Shown here one piece after another: positions 1 through 9,137 of a stretch of 50,000 bases of DNA. The stretch spans positions 539,425 through 589,424 of the forward strand of contig RPFO01000106.1 in NCBI GenBank assembly GCA_009746045.1. The letters run 5' to 3'. A model generated the notes under the pieces. The model was not told where the DNA came from. It searched no databases and saw only the letters and a program-made list of their open reading frames with translations. Position numbers and translations under genes: made by a program. How positions within the stretch are numbered: position 1 is the first letter of the stretch; every line of letters begins with the position of its first letter. The DNA is from Mesostigma viride (taxonomy: Eukaryota > Streptophyta > Mesostigmatophyceae > Mesostigmatales > Mesostigmataceae).

Positions 1-369
1 CTTAGGAGGCACGACGACAACACGGCCGATTGTGTGTTTGGGTCTGGAGGAATGGAGGATGAGAGCCAGGTCTTCCATGATGCCGCGGAGAAGGTGGTTG
101 AATGGATGATGGGTTGGTCAAATCTTGACGTACGCATATTCAACCGTCTGACGTCTGATTTCCTTCTTAGGGGAAGTTTCAAGATGGTTGACCGTGCAAG
201 GCAGTCCAGGAACCAGCTATCCCTTTCCATGGCCAGTCCGATCGCACGCATGATTGAGGAGGGCCCTCTTCCGCGCAACCTTGCCTCGAGATTTCGAAAA
301 TTCCGTGAAGGGCTCGAGCGAAAATCAGCAGCGATTTCCCATTCGCGAACCACTTATGGGTCGACGGAG
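1..369 (+). CDS. 5'-partial exon of an uncharacterised multi-exon gene
   Basis: The frame is open from the first base, so the exon continues left of the window. It reads through FGSGGMEDESQVFHDA and FRKFREGLERKSAAIS, a hydrophilic, mostly helical-looking segment with no motif I recognise. The likely donor is after the GAG codon at 367-369 (GTGGTA); GTAACG three bases later would keep the same phase. The next exon begins at 641 after a TTGTTGTTGCAG acceptor, also in phase 0, which supports the join. Exons continue on the same strand to 12639. I infer one gene from matching phases and similar composition; there is no transcript evidence. The protein family is unknown to me. Confidence 0.5.
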
Positions 370-640
370 GTGGTAACGGAATTTTTTTGCATTTCCTTGC
401 CAAATGATTCTTTATAAGGGACATAGAGTTGTTTGTATAGAGAGTGAATTGACGAAAGTTGCGACGGCGGTCGCATCTTTTAGTGCGTCGTTCTCTTGTT
501 ATGACTATCTGTTCATTCTGAATTATAACGTTGTTTGTACCTTGACATAATGATGCATTTTTTGTATTGAGTTGCGACGTGGGGCGCATCTTCCTGCTGA
601 CTCGTATGATTTTTCCAATTTTTTTGTTTTGTTGTTGCAG

Positions 641-689
641 ATGGAAAAGGGCGGCCCTACATCGCAGGTGGTCGGCGACTCTCCCCCTA
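641..689 (+). CDS. Left part of an exon split by a transposon
   Basis: The exon starts after a pyrimidine-rich acceptor and reads MEKGGPTSQVVGDSPP before running into the inverted repeat at 690. The TA at 688-689 is the left copy of a two-base target duplication, and the right copy is at 4111-4112. With the element and one TA removed, codon 689+4113+4114 is AGG and the frame continues directly into GAG GAA GTG TCT at 4115. The insertion therefore interrupts a previously continuous exon. As it stands, the encoded protein is disrupted unless the insert is removed. Confidence 0.6.
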
Positions 690-3600
690 CAGGGGTCACC
701 CGCAGTATCGCAACAAGAATCGCAACTCAAAAAATTTTTTTTTATCATCCACTTCGATTAAGGGCAGGTATGGGCACACCATGGCACCTTTACTTTTCAA
801 AAGTGATGTTTGGATGAAAAATGGGAGCGTGCTCGAGTATCGCAACACCCAGTTCCGCAACTGAAAACCCACCAATTCTAGAGTTCCGCAATGCAACAGA
901 ATCGCAACAAACCTGGCAAGTATACCAAAAGTACGCCGTACACGTGCGCCGGAAGGAATAAATTGTCGCCAATCGGCGTGCAGGATCCGATATGTGCTTG
1001 CAATAGTTAACGCCGTTGACGATTGATTTGCCGCGCGGTGTTCAGTTCAGTTCAGTGGGATTCATCGCGCGGAAGTCAGTGCAATAATGAACAAAAACAA
1101 AAGTGTGCCGCCTCTTCATTGAATAATCAACGACCTATAATTAGTCTACAACCACTAACCTTTCGTTATCAAACAGTTCCCTAATCATCACGCGCGTCAT
1201 CGTCTCGTCATTGCGCGTCATTACCCCGTCATTGTCCCGCCGACATTACACAGCTATGGTCTTGAGGTATAGTCGGCGCCGTGGCATGTTAAACAAACTG
1301 CGTTGTTTCATTCACAGTGTGGTTTCATAATGTCGCTCTTTCGAACGGGGATGCATTAGGCAACAATACTGGACAGATTCTGAAAGAGGGTGTGTTTGTG
1401 AAGTGGGGATGGCAGCGGCCCAGCATTTGCTGGCCGTGCGGGTGCAACTTTGAGGCGACTACATATATCGCCCTGAACCGTCTTTGTTAAAGCGGTGAGA
1501 CAGTCCAGTGTTACAGTCCGGCCGCAGGCCGGGCAAGGGAAATGCTGTGTTCACCATGATGCTGCGGGCCGAGGATGGGTGGCTGCATGGAAACGTGAAT
1601 GCTTGCATCGAATGGATGGCGGTGTCTGCATGCATGGATTGCACGTGAATGTTCGCAGGATGGGTGGTAATTGCATGGATGCTCGCAGGATGGGTGCTAA
1701 TTACCCGAATCGATATTGCATTAATGCTTGCAGGGATGGATGGTGTTTGCATGCGTGGATACGTGAATGCTTGCAGGGATGGATGGTGTTTGCATGCATG
1801 GATACGTGAATGCTTGCAGGGATGGGTGGTGTTTGCATGCATGGATACGTAAATGCTTGCAGGGATGGATGGTGTTTGCATGCATGAATGTGTGAATGCT
1901 TGCATGGGTGGATGGTGTTTGCATGCATGGATGGGTGGTGTTTGCATGCATGGATACCTGAAAGCTTGGGGTGGATGGTGTTTGCATGCATGGATACGTG
2001 AATGCTTGCATGGGTGGATGGTGTTTGCATGCATTGATGCGTGAATGCTTGCACGGATGGGTGGTGTTTGCATGCATGGATACGTGAATGCTTGCCTGGG
2101 TGGATGGTGTTTGCATGCATGGATACGTGAATGCTTGCACGGATGGGTGGTGTTTGCATGCATGGATACGTGAATGCTAGCATGGATGGATGGTGTTTGC
2201 ATGCATGAATGTGTGAATGCTTGCATGGGTGGATGGTGTTTGCATGCATGGATACGTGAATGCTTGCGTGGATGGATGGTGTTTGCATGCATGGATGCGT
2301 GAATGCTTGCAGGGATGGAAGTGATTGCATGCATGGATACGCGAATGCATGCATGAATGCGACCGAGGACAATGTAAGCACCTTTTAGGGATTAATATAG
2401 TGGTGAATATGGGCAGGCCCCCTGACCCATGTGAGTTATACATGTATTCAAGGAGACAACGATTCCAGTCCATGGCAGGATATATAAAGGATACCAACCC
2501 CAAGTCGGTGGGGGTATGCATGTGACCCAATTCAGTACAAGTGTAATAACAGTGATTCGGGCCGTGGTGCCAGCAACCCTGTCACTCAAGGTTACATTAT
2601 AGATACTCATTCCATCTCCGCCTCCACATCATTGAGGATGTAATATACGCGACAACTATTAATGGTCGCATGGCGGTCACGCGACGCCTGATCAACGCGT
2701 AGCGTCTGCGTGTCGTAATTTAATTTTTTAATATTAATGCACAGTCACCATTTTACCGCGTGCTGGCCTGCACTTAGCCCTTGGATGACCAGTGTGTAAC
2801 TCTACCCCTAATTATGGCTGGTTGCACCTTGCATGATAATGTCCAGAAACCAGCCTGATAACAATCTAGTGTCCATACTGGGACCAAAGCACACGCATAT
2901 AGGGAGTTACTTCGGGGTCATGTCATTAGTCATGTTGCAATGTCCTATATGTCCTATGGGTGCTAAATACAGCACTAATCTCAGGGGGGTGCACGGGTGC
3001 GATAAAAAAGACACTTACAATGCAATGTTAAGTGATAATGCAATATTGGACGTCTTCACAAACCAAGGCCCAAATGCACACGTAGCAAGGGGGTGCAAGG
3101 GGCGGTGTTACCCATGCATCCAGAACATGAGAAATGACCTCCATTTGCATGCCTAGGATGAAAATATACAAACACTGCATCGAACTTCTTTTCTACGTCA
3201 GCAAGGCACTGGGGCCTCCATAGATGTTGCACGGACTGCACAACTGCACAGGCGTCCTTTACTAGCAAAGCCAAAAGGCTGACAAAAAACTGGCCATGAT
3301 ACCATCTTTCCTGAAGAATTTAGGCAATAGAAACCATCGTGCTACCATCTACAACTCCTTTAGATGTTAAATCAATCGTCATTCTAGAAAATTAGGTACA
3401 GACGCAGCTAATCATGAACAAAACTGATGAAAATCTTACGACGACGGTTGTACAAAACCACAACCACAAACTAGTACACAGGAGTAGTAAGTTAGCGAAC
3501 TTAACACCACAAACCTTCAACAACGTGTCCGAGATTACTTACCGAATGATATAACGACTTTACCTTGTTGACGGTATCCGCAGGTACACTAAACTGCGCC

Positions 3601-4110
3601 ATGCCGAAACCGCAAAAAGAAGGCTAGCGGAAAGCTAGCAATCTCATGACAGAAAGGCAATCTCATCACGGCGTCGAGACTTTCCTGGCCCTGAACGATG
3701 ATGCAATACGCGAAATACATCATACGAAAACTACTGGTTGCGAAAAATTCAATGATACAGAAGCTAATAACAAGTGCTGCCTTTCATCGTCACCCCCGTG
3801 ATGATTAACGCGTGTAGACGCAGTAAAAACCAGCCCGAGATAATGTGCGCATAATTAGATGTTGCGCGACTGCGGCTATAGCATTTTTCTGACGCCGCTC
3901 ATTTCAGTTCGGTTGATTCTTCGCGCCGGTCAGCCAAGGAGTGACATACTTCACGTCGGGGTGTATCTTTAGTTGCGATACCACGCGTTTGCCGTTTCGC
4001 AACTTTTCGTCCAAATCGGTCCTCGCAAGAATCGCAACAAAAGTGTTTTTTGGTCCTCCTGGAAAGTTGCGTAGTTGCGATTCTTGTTGCGATACTGCGG
4101 GTGACCCCTG
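690..4110. mobile_element. Non-autonomous TA-flanked DNA transposon (Tc1/mariner type), 3.4 kb
   Basis: Perfect terminal inverted repeats of about 38 bp run from 690 (CAGGGGTCACCCGCAGTATC and onward) and, in reverse complement, up to 4110. They are flanked by TA on both sides (688-689, 4111-4112). A TA duplication and a CAG tip are typical of Tc1/mariner elements. Subterminal CGCAAC/GTTGCG words recur near both ends (around 837, 853, 901, 3972, 3997, 4031) and could be transposase sites. I find no transposase; the interior is a 43-bp minisatellite plus unremarkable sequence. The element sits inside an exon of the gene running from 1 to 12639. Confidence 0.82.
1598..2360. repeat. 43-bp minisatellite inside the TA element
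   Basis: About 17 imperfect copies of a 43-bp unit containing TGCATGCATGGATACGTGAA and TTGCAGGGATGGATGG. The period is exactly 43 at 1758, 1801 and 1844. Because 43 is not a multiple of three, all three frames cycle through the same His/Cys-rich peptide. The long reading frames here are therefore artefacts, not genes. Confidence 0.9.
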
Positions 4111-4112
4111 TA

Positions 4113-4728
4113 GGGAGGAAGTGTCTGAAGGGCAACCAGTTCAGGCCCAAGGCGCCCCCTCACAACAGCCTCCTAACAAGCGTGCAAGGCAGGGCACGCC
4201 GCCCCCAATGGTGGAATCTGGTGTCAGCTTTGCCGCGGTCGCTGGGAAGGATGAGTACCACGGTGGTGGTGAGAGGGTTGACGATCCGGTTGCGCAGTTT
4301 CAGATTGCGCGGTTTCAGCGACTCGCGAATGGCACTCGTCAACAGCAACTCGCGCTGTACCAAGACATCCTTAATGACAACCCTGAAGTCGCCAAGGTGC
4401 CTTATCTCTCCAAAAGCAATTTCATGCCTCGTATCGAAACCATGCTCTTGCAGGAGCAAAGGGTGGCTCGGTTGGCTCAGAATCCGACAGTAGCCGCCGC
4501 GCCCTCCCATGCCGCGCCTGCCGCAGTAGCCCAAAAGAGGGGGGAGAGTGTGCACGAGTCGGCCGCAGTGCCCTCAACCGCAAGGGATCCCCGCGCGACT
4601 TCCAAGCCGGTCGCGACGGGCGATATGCCCCCGCCGCGGCCAAGGGGAAGGGGAAGGGGGTCGATGCAGGGGAAGAAGAAGTTTTCGAAATGACGCCGAG
4701 CAATTTGGAAGGTGGCGGGTCGATCTTC
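4113..4728 (+). CDS. Right part of the split exon, uncharacterised protein
   Basis: This continues the exon begun at 641. It reads EEVSEGQPVQAQGAPS, a basic stretch (NKRAR), then a globular helical part with VAQFQIARFQRLANG and YLSKSNFMPRIETML, then an Ala/Pro/Lys-rich linker. The frame ends in a stop at 4691-4693. However, one extra C in the C5 run at 4628-4632 would lead into KGKGKGVDAGEEEVF and MTPSNLEGGGSIF, which ends at a good donor (GTAAGT at 4729) in the phase required by the next exon. I read the stop as a one-base frameshift rather than the true C-terminus. Confidence 0.5.
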
Positions 4729-4848
4729 GTAAGTCTCTGCCCATTTAATTGATGTCGTGAAATACATAAGCATTTTTTTGCAATATTCGCCAGAAATGTC
4801 ATTTCCGACAACTAAGCGGATTTTTACTTTCCGTTGAAATGTTCGCAG

Positions 4849-4905
4849 GGCCGGCAAGAGGATGTGGGTGCAAGAGAAGCCCGCTCAATGGCGGGAAGCA
4901 CCCAG
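4849..4905 (+). CDS. Small exon, Gly/Arg-rich linker
   Basis: Nineteen codons (GRQEDVGAREARSMAGSTQ) between a TTCGCAG acceptor and a GTACAT donor, phase 0 on both sides. It joins the preceding exon at 4728 and the following exon at 5033 without a phase conflict. No motif is visible; the composition matches a disordered linker. Confidence 0.4.
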
Positions 4906-5032
4906 GTACATGAGTGCGTCAGATTCCTCTCCGGTTTACTTGTAATGAAATGGTTTGCGTGCGTATATCCTTGTTTATTTTTGTAGTAATTTTTTTCTTG
5001 TTAATCGACAATCGCGTTTGCTTTTTTTACAG

Positions 5033-5112
5033 GGAAGTCCGTTCGAGCAGCAAGAGGGCGGTGAGAGGAGGGGAAGTGGATCTTACGGTGGTTCCACTGC
5101 AGAGGGGGAAGG
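5033..5112 (+). CDS. Small exon, Gly/Ser/Glu-rich linker
   Basis: The exon follows a strong T-rich acceptor and reads GSPFEQQEGGERRGSG then SYGGSTAEG up to a GTAAGT donor at 5113. It is 80 nt long, but the next exon needs a multiple of three. One more G in the G5 run at 5104-5108 would fix the phase. This is the second of a series of one-base deficits in homopolymers of this gene. Confidence 0.4.
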
Positions 5113-5236
5113 GTAAGTTACCGTTGACTTAGTAATCGAAAGTTTAGGTTCGTCCTCAATTGACAGAGTTACGACGGCCGGCGTTTCTCTACACTTTTCT
5201 TACATTAAAAATCTTCCGTTGATAATGTTCTTGCAG

Positions 5237-5743
5237 GAAGCCGGTCGTCAGGGTGGGGAAAATCTCCAGGGAGAGGGGGCTATCGCTGTCCGTGAGCCTG
5301 TGTCAGAGGGCGCGGGTGGAAGCGACGGCGATACTGCGAAAATGACACGCTTTAAGGAGCAAGCGGATGCTTATAAACTGAGGACGTTAGCAAAGCGGGT
5401 TGTGGCCGAGGTGAGAACGGAAACAGCCCCACCTGAGGTACGGAACCAGATGATGACTCTCCATCAAGTCGCTGAGTTGATCGTGAAGAATGCGTGCGCG
5501 CCCGATGGAGCCACACAGCCTGAGGAGATCCCGAGCGCCAAGGCCTTGATAAAGTGGATGCAGGAGAACCTGTTCGAGGGCAAAGCGAAGGAGAGGAATT
5601 GTAAACTGAAGACGGTGACGATGGCGGACGCCAAGACTCTGATCAAGATGTTGAAGGAACACGATGCCCGCCGGGACAAGTCTCCGAAGATCGCGAAGGG
5701 GTCGAAGAAAGCGGCTGAAGCAGCAGCGGTTGAGGGGAATGAG
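5237..5743 (+). CDS. Exon of uncharacterised gene, helical charged domain
   Basis: An uninterrupted 169-codon exon between a TTGCAG acceptor and a GTAAGT donor, phase 0 at both ends. It has a Gly/Glu-rich start (GRQGGENLQGEG), then a helical stretch with MTRFKEQADAYKLRTLAKRV, then KALIKWMQENLFEGKAKE, and a Lys/Ala-rich tail. No known domain is recognised. The end of this exon together with its donor (GGGAATGAGGTAAG) is copied downstream in the intron at about 5884, 7385 and 7530. Confidence 0.55.
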
Positions 5744-7678
5744 GTAAGTCTACCTCTGTTGTGAGGGGGGCTTTGTTCTTGAGGTCCACGTTTCATGTAG
5801 GTTGCGACGGCCGGCGTTTCTTAAGTGTGACACTTACTTCCTTTTGACTAACACTTACTTCCTTTCCTGATTTCGCATGGTTGAGGGAAATGAGCCAAGT
5901 GTACCTCTGTTGTGAGGGGGGCTTTGATCTTGAGGTTTAGGTTTCATCTAGGTTGCGACGGCCGGCGTTTCTCAAGTGTGACATTTACTTTATTCCTTTT
6001 GGTTATGCTTTCCTGATTTTTTCCTATCATTGTTAACCCATAGTCCGGGAATGGGTTTTTGGCATTTTTAGACCCCTGAAAATGGAAAAAATCATAACTC
6101 ATAGGCCACAACTCCAAATACCCCCAACCAAGGTGCTAGGAGTATTTACACTTCAAGGGCTTTCAGAAAATGCAATAATATCCCGAGTCCATTTAGTGCT
6201 TTGCAAGATATTTACTGCCAAAGTTGGACAAAAGACGATCATTTTCAGGCAAGGGAAATCCCCTTAGTAGTTTACCCCTGCAGGGAGGGTTCTAAAAAAT
6301 TATTCTGGGGTTGGACAATGTCAATAGATAGTGCCACCATGCTTTCCTTGGGTCAGACCGCACGGATAGCCCATCTGACCTATATAATGCGCTCACTTAC
6401 GTGTGTGGGTTACGCGCGCGTAAGCAGCCATCCATGAAATGCCACACACTTATGCATTGTATACAGCCACATAGGACTGTAAAAAGTTCTGGGAAACAAA
6501 GAAGTGCTAAACCAGCACTAACGGAATGGCATCCTCCAAAGAAACACCACAACCTGAGCAGATTTGGGGCTAATAGCACTCATACAGCAGGCATGGAAAC
6601 CTGCTGCAAGAGGCACTGATACACTCGTGTAAAATGGATGTATAAAGGACAGATTCCCGTGCAAACGACATGCAAACACGTTGCCGTACCTGGCTTGATC
6701 ACGACCTTTCCGGGTTCTGCTGGCCGGGACCCTCATATCTCACACTGGCTAATGCTTTCCAGGCATAGGCCGCCATAGCCGCATAATGCATGCATCCGAC
6801 ATGATTACCAGGTTAATGTTCTGTGCATAGATGACCTATAAACGCATCCGAATTCACAGGGACGCTGCTGCGGATGTCCCGTACCAAAACTGGGTGCTCG
6901 GGCTGGCGCAGACTGCCGGGCCATAAGAAGAAAATCGAAATATGGCATGCCATTACTCATCTGGTACTGACGACCAAGAAAGCAGTAATGTCCTACCTGT
7001 ATTTTACCAATGCTATACATCTGGCCACCCCTGACCTACGAAAATCACGCATCATCATTCTGAGCAATATTCTGAACCATTACAAGCCGCGAGACGCAAA
7101 ATTTCCTTGATAACGGCACGCTAGCAGCCATATCTCGTTACGCGCGCGCGCGAGTGAAAATTTCCCGCCAAAGTCACGTGATACTGTCTCAATACACGTT
7201 GTATTTACCAGGCTATGGCGAATATTACCCCCAAACCTATGCATCACCTTCGTCCTTAAGTGTTCCCAGACCCACCGGACCACTGACATCCGTCACAGGT
7301 GGCGCGGCGCTCCGGGAATTGAGCGCCGCGCCACCGGGAGTCAAACAGTGCGATATATCGCACTGTTTCCGGACTATGGGTTAAGGGGAATGAGGTAAGT
7401 GTACCTCTGTTGTGAGGGGGCTTCTTGAGATCCAGGTTTCATGTAGGTTGCGACGGCCGGCGTTTCTTAAGTGTGACACTTACTTCCTTTTGACTATGTT
7501 TTCCTGATTTTTTCGCATCACGGTTGAGGGAAATGAGCCAAGTGTACCTCTGTTGTGAGGTGGGCTTTGATATTGAGGTTCAGGTTTCATGTAGGTTGCG
7601 ACGGCCGGCGTTTCTCAAGTGTGACATTTACTTTATTCCTTTTGGTTATGCTTTCCTGATTTTTTCGCATCACTGCAG
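5744..7678. repeat. Intron with four tandem ~150-bp copies of the exon-intron junction
   Basis: The intron is built from roughly 150-bp units starting about 5733, 5880, 7384 and 7528. Each runs GAGGGGAATGAG (or a variant), TACCTCTGTTGTGAGG, TTTCATGTAGGTTGCGAC, GCCGGCGTTTCT, then TTTTGGTTATGCTTTCCTGA. The unit includes the last exon bases and the donor, so some copies carry decoy donors. A TTAA-flanked element separates copies two and three. The true acceptor is probably the CACTGCAG ending at 7678. Confidence 0.8.
6037..7380. mobile_element. Non-autonomous piggyBac-type element in TTAA
   Basis: The ends are CCCATAGTCCGG at 6037 and its exact reverse complement at 7369-7380. Both sides are flanked by TTAA (6033-6036 and 7381-7384). 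TTAA duplication plus a CCC...GGG tip is the hallmark of piggyBac elements. At 1344 bp without a transposase it is non-autonomous. Near the right end are a 14-bp-stem hairpin (GTGGCGCGGCGCTC and its complement, about 7300-7336) and a perfect 20-bp palindrome centred near 7357. It sits in the intron between exons 5237-5743 and 7679-8881. Confidence 0.8.
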
Positions 7679-8881
7679 TACGTGCAGGCCGAGAAGGCGA
7701 CCCACGCGGCCATCATGTACTCAATCCGCCTCGACGAGCACCAGATAAGAAACGTTCTAAACAGCCGCGAGAAGATGGAAATACCGAGTACGTGGACTGC
7801 TGCCGTCGACGAATACCAGAACGGAATCCCCGAAGCACTTGCGACCCAAAAGGGGAAGGCGCTGAAGGGAAAGGGGAAAGGAAAGGAGGTGGAGGTTGCG
7901 GATGCTCCCGCGTCTCTGCTTGAGAAATGGGAGAAGTCCCCGGTGTCGCAGGATGATGATGACATCCTGGATGTGAACGATGAGATCGCGAAGGGCAAAC
8001 GGTTGCGGAAGCAGCTTGCAGTTCAGCCTCGGGACCTCGATGAGATGTCCAAAGCCTTGGTGCATCGAAATCGGGTGTGGACAAGGAACCTGTTCGTGGG
8101 GCCTCAGAAGCTCCTCGCACGAGACTTGCATCTGTCTAGAGCCGAGCAGAACGCCACCATTTTTGCAAACTCGGAGTCGGACTACGGCCACGACAAGCTG
8201 GTGATTCCTGTGTGGCGGTACTCGTTCCAGTTTTTGGCTGACCGGTGCCCCAACATTTTTCATGACTGGATGAAAAAGGAAGGCATCCAGCGTCAGCTCG
8301 CGCAACTCTTCGGGGAGATGGGGGGGCACGGACAATGAAGGCTGGCTACGCTCGCGCAATGACTGACGAAGAGATTGATATCTACCTGCGAACGAGCTCG
8401 GCCAAGGGAATGGCCGAAGCTGCTTCCAGCGGTTCTGACAGGACGGGCCGATTTGCTGGACGATCTTAAGCCCGTGGACGTGAGAAAGGCCGCGCTTTTG
8501 GACAGTTTGTGCAAGTCCGCCTGGGAGATGGCTCCACTCGAGAAGAAGCCACCGTTGCCGCCAGCCATTTGCGGCTTTCTCGTGCTGGACGGGAACCACT
8601 TTACCACACTCATCAAATCGGTGAAATTCGAACTGGTCACCGACAATATGACGGTGGACCAAAGATCTGTGTGGTACCAGGCAATGCTGAATGGTTTCAT
8701 GAAGGCGGAAAAGCTCAGGGTCGTTGCGCGGGGAGGGAAGGAGCAGGAGGTCACGAAGACCGTGGCCGCGGCGAAGCTGGAGGAGTGGGCAACTGATTGG
8801 ACGAATTTCGGGGGGGTGGACGTGCAGATGCTCAAGGGTGAGACCATCCTGCCGACCTGGTGGCAGATCCGTGAACAGAAG
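7679..8881 (+). CDS. Large exon of uncharacterised gene with frameshifts
   Basis: The exon opens YVQAEKATHAAIMYS in phase 0. It continues through a KGKGKGKEVEV linker and a globular part (RNRVWTRNLFVGPQ, PVWRYSFQFLADRCP, FHDWMKKEGIQRQLAQLF). The frame stops at 8336-8338. One more G in the G7 run at 8320-8326 would continue it into MKAGYARAMTDEEIDIYL. Near 8420-8445 the frame moves again, in the opposite sense, into LTGRADLLDDLKPVD. The end part reads CGFLVLDGNHFTTLIKS and LKGETILPTWWQIREQK up to a GTAAGC donor at 8882. The family is unknown. The exon looks like genuine coding sequence that is now broken, or mis-sequenced in homopolymers. Confidence 0.55.
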
Positions 8882-9137
8882 GTAAGCCAGGTTGCGACCG
8901 CCGGCGTTTCTATAAGTGGTTTTCTTGTGTTAATTTCAGTATGCCATTAGTTCGGTCAAGATGCGACCGCCGGCGTTTCTATAAGGGGTTTTCATGTTCC
9001 ACCTTAGTATGCCATATTTTGGTCAAGATGCGACCGCCGGCGTTTCTGTCAGTCGTATTCTTGTTCTCAGTTGAGTTGTGCTTATTTGGGAGGACTATCG
9101 ATGTGTCTCTGCGCGTTGTTGCCCTACGGCGATGCAG
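8882..9137. repeat. Intron with three ~70-bp tandem copies carrying the GCCGGCGTTTC motif
   Basis: Three units start near 8890, 8960 and 9028, each with TGCGACCGCCGGCGTTTCT followed by TTAGTATGCCAT-like sequence. The donor is GTAAGC at 8882 and the likely acceptor is GATGCAG ending at 9137. The same 11-base word occurs in the introns at 5113-5236 and 5744-7678. Confidence 0.8.

Noticed and set aside
1459-2381. His/Cys-rich 291-codon minus-strand frame
   Set aside because: It is a translation of a 43-bp minisatellite whose period rotates through all frames; the other frames give the same peptide.
682-4118. hAT assignment of the 3.4-kb element from its CAGGGGTC tip
   Set aside because: There is no 8-bp direct duplication; the flanking bases match only as TA, and removal of one TA restores the exon frame.
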